Positions 13,508 through 16,010 of a stretch of 16,010 nucleotides of DNA are shown here, piece after piece. The position numbers and the translations under genes are program-made. Location of the stretch: contig JABJEE010000064.1 in assembly GCA_018665005.1 (NCBI GenBank), forward strand, positions 1 to 16,010, in the 5' to 3' direction. The stretch's first letter is position 1. Every line of letters begins with the position of its first letter. The notes beneath the pieces were generated by a model that worked only from the letters and a program-made list of their open reading frames with translations, searched no databases and was not told the origin of the DNA. This DNA comes from Flavobacteriales bacterium (GTDB lineage Bacteria; Bacteroidota; Bacteroidia; Flavobacteriales_D; Crocinitomicaceae).

Positions 13508-14379
13508 TGGGTTTCACTTTACTTATATTGGCAGGAGGTCTTGGAAGTAGATTCAATGGTGCAAAACAACTCCATGGCATCGGACCAAATGGAGAATTGC
13601 TAATGGAGTATTCCATCTATGATGCAATTAAAAATGGATGTGCAAAAGTGATTGTTCTGTCCAATCACGAATGTATCCCTGAGTTACAAGTCAAGTTGAC
13701 TTATTTACATTCTAAAATTAAAATCTATTTTGTAGACCAATTCAAATTTGATCCCAATTATCCAAATTACAGGAAAAGGCCATGGGGGACAGGTCATGCG
13801 GTTTTGTCTTGTTCTAAATTCATTTCAGAACCCTTTTTATTGATTAATGCAGATGACTTTTACGGTCATGACGCATATGTTAGTGCAAAACAAATGATGA
13901 ACCACATCGATTTTCAAAACTATGGAATGATTGCTTATAAATTAGAGAATACCTTAAGTAAATTTGGAGGGGTCTCCAGAGGGGTTTGTAGTACTCGACA
14001 AAATGAGCTTGTTGATGTTAAGGAGTACACCAATATTAGTTTAGAAGGCAACATCATCAAATGCGATCAGAAAGATGCTGGAATTAATAAAAATCAACTT
14101 GTGTCTATGAATCTATGGGTTCTAAATCCTTCCATATTTGCATATTTAAATAAAGCATTTGAAATATTTTATGACTCAAATAAGGACAAGGCAAGCGAGG
14201 AGCTGTTTTTACCCACTGTTATTAATAATTTGATAAAGGGTAAGCAATTGATGGTTAGGCTTAATTCAACAGAAGCCTCTTGGTTCGGATTAACCTATGT
14301 CAAAGATTTAGACCAAGCCAAAGCATCCATCTCCTTATTAATAAATAGGGGAGAGTACCCTGTAAATATTGAGTTGTAA
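13507..14379 (+). CDS. Sugar-1-phosphate nucleotidyltransferase (MobA-like NTP transferase fold)
   Basis: A 290-residue cytosolic enzyme predicted to transfer a nucleotidyl group from NTP to a sugar-1-phosphate. Marks are the signature LAGGLGSRFNGAKQL (8-22), FKFDPNYPNYRKRPWGTGHA (79-98) with the conserved WGTGHA base/sugar-binding segment, the metal-binding NADDFYG (114-120), MIAYKLENTLSKFGGVSRGV (141-160), SMNLWVL (200-206) and EELFLPTVINNL (231-242). It lacks the left-handed helix acyltransferase domain of GlmU. TAATG overlaps join it to the GH109 gene and to the kinase gene. By context it would make UDP-GalNAc or UDP-GlcNAc from the kinase product. The alternative is a MurU-like role in MurNAc recycling, but MurU proteins are shorter and the neighbour is GH109. 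Confidence 0.85.
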   Translation: MGFTLLILAGGLGSRFNGAKQLHGIGPNGELLMEYSIYDAIKNGCAKVIVLSNHECIPELQVKLTYLHSKIKIYFVDQFKFDPNYPNYRKRPWGTGHAVLSCSKFISEPFLLINADDFYGHDAYVSAKQMMNHIDFQNYGMIAYKLENTLSKFGGVSRGVCSTRQNELVDVKEYTNISLEGNIIKCDQKDAGINKNQLVSMNLWVLNPSIFAYLNKAFEIFYDSNKDKASEELFLPTVINNLIKGKQLMVRLNSTEASWFGLTYVKDLDQAKASISLLINRGEYPVNIEL

Positions 14380-15407
14380 TGCAGGAATACTTTAAAATAG
14401 TCCAATGTTTCTTTAGTGACGTCACCAAAGAAAACACAGAGATATCAATAGTTGAATCAGGGCTAATTAATAATACATTTAGGCTTAAAGTTTATAATCA
14501 GACTTATATTTTGCAAAGGATTAACCGTAATGTTTTTAAGAACCCTAAGATTATTCATGTCAACTATTCCAAAGTGTGTGAGCATCTTTTGGAATCAAAA
14601 TACCCAATACATAGATTAGACTTTATTAAATCATTTAACGGGGATGAATTGGTGATTCATGAAAATGAAGCTTGGCGTATTTCACGTTACATTGAAGGTG
14701 AAACCCATCATATTTGTAATTCACTTGAAATGGCTTTTAATGCTGCCAAAGCCTTAGCGGAATTTCATTATTGCACAAAAGACATGGATGTCAAAAAAAT
14801 AGAAGAACCGATTCAAGGATTTTGTGATTTCTCTTATAGATTAATGGAGTTTAAAGAGTCATTGATTTCTGGAGATGCGAATAGAAGATCAATAGCCAAC
14901 GAGCTCATCGAATCTTTAAACGCAAATTTAAACTATGTTATAGAATATATTAAGCTTGAAAAGCAACTTGCAATAAGAATCATACATGGCGACCCAAAAG
15001 TGAGTAACTTTTTATTTGAAAAACATAATGCTCAGGTGATTTCTCTTATTGATATCGACACTATTATGCCAGGAACCATCCTTTATGATTTTGGAGATTT
15101 GGTTCGGTCCTTTTCTAATAAGACCATTGAGGATTCCAAAACAGATAACAATTGCTTTGAGCCTCGTGTGTATGAATCCTTAATGAGTGGTTATCTATCT
15201 GTAGGAAAGCAGTTTATGTCCAAAGAAGAGGAGGAAGGTTTAGGTTTGGCCGCTATGACCGTTTCGCTTATTCAATCCCTTCGATTTCTTACGGATTATT
15301 TAAATTTGGATATCTATTATAAAGTAGCAGAGACGGATCAGAATTTAAATAGAGCAATCAATCAGTTTTCGTTTTTTAAGGAAATCAAAGAGTATTTATC
15401 TTTATAA
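14379..15407 (+). CDS. N-acetylhexosamine 1-kinase-like phosphotransferase (APH fold)
   Basis: A 342-residue kinase of the aminoglycoside phosphotransferase/choline kinase fold, resembling the N-acetylhexosamine 1-kinases (NahK). N-lobe: SGLINNTFRLKVYNQTYILQ (27-46) then RINRNVFKNP (47-56), a pattern shared by NahK-like sugar kinases. C-lobe: catalytic HGDPKVSN (203-210; His203, Asp205, Asn210), IDIDTIMPG (224-232; metal-binding Asp) and YDFGDLVRSF (236-245). It would phosphorylate the anomeric hydroxyl of GalNAc/GlcNAc with ATP, feeding the upstream nucleotidyltransferase. Coupled to that gene by TAATG. Alternatives are AmgK-like MurNAc/GlcNAc kinase activity or another small-molecule kinase. 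Aminoglycoside resistance is unlikely given the context and motifs. Confidence 0.82.
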   Translation: MQEYFKIVQCFFSDVTKENTEISIVESGLINNTFRLKVYNQTYILQRINRNVFKNPKIIHVNYSKVCEHLLESKYPIHRLDFIKSFNGDELVIHENEAWRISRYIEGETHHICNSLEMAFNAAKALAEFHYCTKDMDVKKIEEPIQGFCDFSYRLMEFKESLISGDANRRSIANELIESLNANLNYVIEYIKLEKQLAIRIIHGDPKVSNFLFEKHNAQVISLIDIDTIMPGTILYDFGDLVRSFSNKTIEDSKTDNNCFEPRVYESLMSGYLSVGKQFMSKEEEEGLGLAAMTVSLIQSLRFLTDYLNLDIYYKVAETDQNLNRAINQFSFFKEIKEYLSL

Positions 15408-15418
15408 GAATTAATGTT

Positions 15419-15835
15419 ATGATAAAAATTAGTGAAGAATTAAAAGCAGTTATACAATCAAGCTGGTTTACTGTAGAGAAAGGCTTTTATGTTTACACAA
15501 AGGTTTCTGTGGTTCGAAACCCTGAAAAGCATTTAATTGTGACCAGAGACCATGATGAAATAACCGTGGTTACTGAATCTTCCAATCTCCCGAAACTTGG
15601 TCCTTATGAAAGAAATCCCGACAATTGGGTCTTGCTGAACATTAAATGTGGAAACCCCTTTTATTGTAAAGGCTTTTTAGCAGCAATTGCATCGGTGTTC
15701 GCCTCAGAGGAAATTGACATTACTTTGACTTCAACGTATACCAACGATTATTTAATGGTACAGGAGCAAAACAAAGAGCAAGCCATTTCCGTGCTAATAG
15801 GAATAGGTTTTAAACAAAAGAAAGCGAGAATTTAA
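15419..15835 (+). CDS. ACT-domain protein
   Basis: A 138-residue protein with an N-terminal beta-rich half (FTVEKGFYVYTKVSVV, 17-32; EITVVTESSNLP, 47-58) and a C-terminal ACT-like half (about 71-132: VLLNIKCGNPFYCKGFLAAI, EIDITLTSTYTNDYLMVQE, AISVLIGIGF). This is the arrangement of the small stand-alone ACT proteins annotated in many bacteria; no enzyme domain is attached. ACT domains usually bind amino acids or other small ligands and regulate partners, but no ligand can be named. The ATG lies 11 bases after the kinase stop, so it is probably the last gene of the GH109 operon. A link to sugar salvage is not evident. Confidence 0.82.
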   Translation: MIKISEELKAVIQSSWFTVEKGFYVYTKVSVVRNPEKHLIVTRDHDEITVVTESSNLPKLGPYERNPDNWVLLNIKCGNPFYCKGFLAAIASVFASEEIDITLTSTYTNDYLMVQEQNKEQAISVLIGIGFKQKKARI

Positions 15836-15845
15836 AAATAAGACA

Positions 15846-15880
15846 TAAAAAAAACCCCCCAGGTTGGGAGGTTTTTAAAA
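15846..15880. terminator. Bidirectional rho-independent terminator
   Basis: A run of eight A, CCCCCCA (15855-15861), loop GGT (15862-15864), TGGGAGG (15865-15871) and a run of five T form a stem with one C.A mismatch. The A run on one side and T run on the other let it end both the GH109 operon and the converging minus-strand gene at the window edge. Confidence 0.8.
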
Positions 15881-15894
15881 TTTCGTGAATTTTA

Positions 15895-16010
15895 TTATTG
15901 CTCTGGCATTATGTCTGACATTTCTTCTGACATATCAACACCACTATCCTCAGCAGATTCCTTCATTGCGTTCATAGCAGCAGCAGCATCTTCCGCGCTC
16001 ATATTTTGAG
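15895..16010 (-). CDS. C-terminal end of an unknown minus-strand gene (partial)
   Basis: The last 37 complete codons of a reading frame running in from beyond the window end. It ends in tandem TAA stops (15895-15897 and 15892-15894) shortly before the shared terminator. The translated end is acidic and Met/Ala/Glu-rich (SAEDAAAAMNAMKESAED, then MSEEMSDIMPEQ). An ATG occurs at 16002-16000 but the frame is open upstream of it (QN before M), so this is more likely the tail of a longer protein than a 35-residue gene. The composition suggests a disordered or helical acidic tail; no family can be recognised. Confidence 0.5.
   Translation of the reverse strand, partial: QNMSAEDAAAAMNAMKESAEDSGVDMSEEMSDIMPEQ

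Noticed and set aside
14379..15407. Aminoglycoside resistance kinase
   Set aside because: The fold is shared, but the RINRNVFKNP and IDIDTIMPG motifs and the coupling to a sugar nucleotidyltransferase and GH109 enzyme point to a sugar kinase.
15972..15986. Short run of GCA/GCT triplets near the window end, as a possible microsatellite
   Set aside because: Only four Ala codons inside the partial minus-strand reading frame; too short to call a repeat.

Overview
The window looks like a piece of chromosome from a marine or environmental member of the Bacteroidota (Flavobacteriia/Cytophagia-like). The reasons are low GC, a TonB-dependent receptor with a carboxypeptidase-like N-terminal domain paired with a DUF4249 lipoprotein, a short protein with a type IX secretion (T9SS) C-terminal domain, several Bacteroidota-style lipoproteins, weak Shine-Dalgarno signals, and promoter -7 boxes of the TAnnTTTG type. 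I see no transposase, integrase, phage gene or CRISPR array. The 5' end cuts the receptor gene and the 3' end cuts a minus-strand gene.

Layout. (1) Positions 1-3334, plus strand: TonB receptor then DUF4249 lipoprotein, with stop and start codons abutting. (2) Positions 6064-3331, minus strand: a compact run of TPR protein, nitroreductase, small one-helix membrane protein, outer-membrane beta-barrel protein and DUF985 cupin. Most junctions overlap, and the last stop codon overlaps the DUF4249 stop head-on. (3) Positions 6105-6308: a well-formed promoter, a 48-nt tRNA-like element, tRNA-Arg(ACG) and a terminator. (4) Positions 6324-9667: a MOSC-domain protein, an unrecognised lipoprotein, a very small lipoprotein on the minus strand, and RmuC. 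(5) Positions 11962-9680, minus strand: a T9SS cargo protein, then a class IV PLP enzyme overlapping a sulfotransferase-like gene. (6) Positions 12128-15835, plus strand: a GH109-type alpha-N-acetylgalactosaminidase/oxidoreductase, a sugar nucleotidyltransferase, an N-acetylhexosamine-kinase-like phosphotransferase and an ACT-domain protein, closed by a terminator usable from both sides.

How the genes work together. The clearest inferred system is region 6. An exported GH109 enzyme would release an N-acetylhexosamine (GalNAc by family precedent), the kinase would make the sugar-1-phosphate, and the nucleotidyltransferase would make the nucleotide sugar. The three genes share one-base TAATG overlaps. 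The second interesting unit is the overlapping sulfotransferase-like/class IV PLP pair. The PLP protein lacks the glutamate that normally contacts the PLP ring nitrogen, and the pair resembles a fused plant protein. The third is the tRNA-like element directly upstream of tRNA-Arg, whose shortened acceptor stem keeps the tRNA's pairing pattern through a compensatory change.
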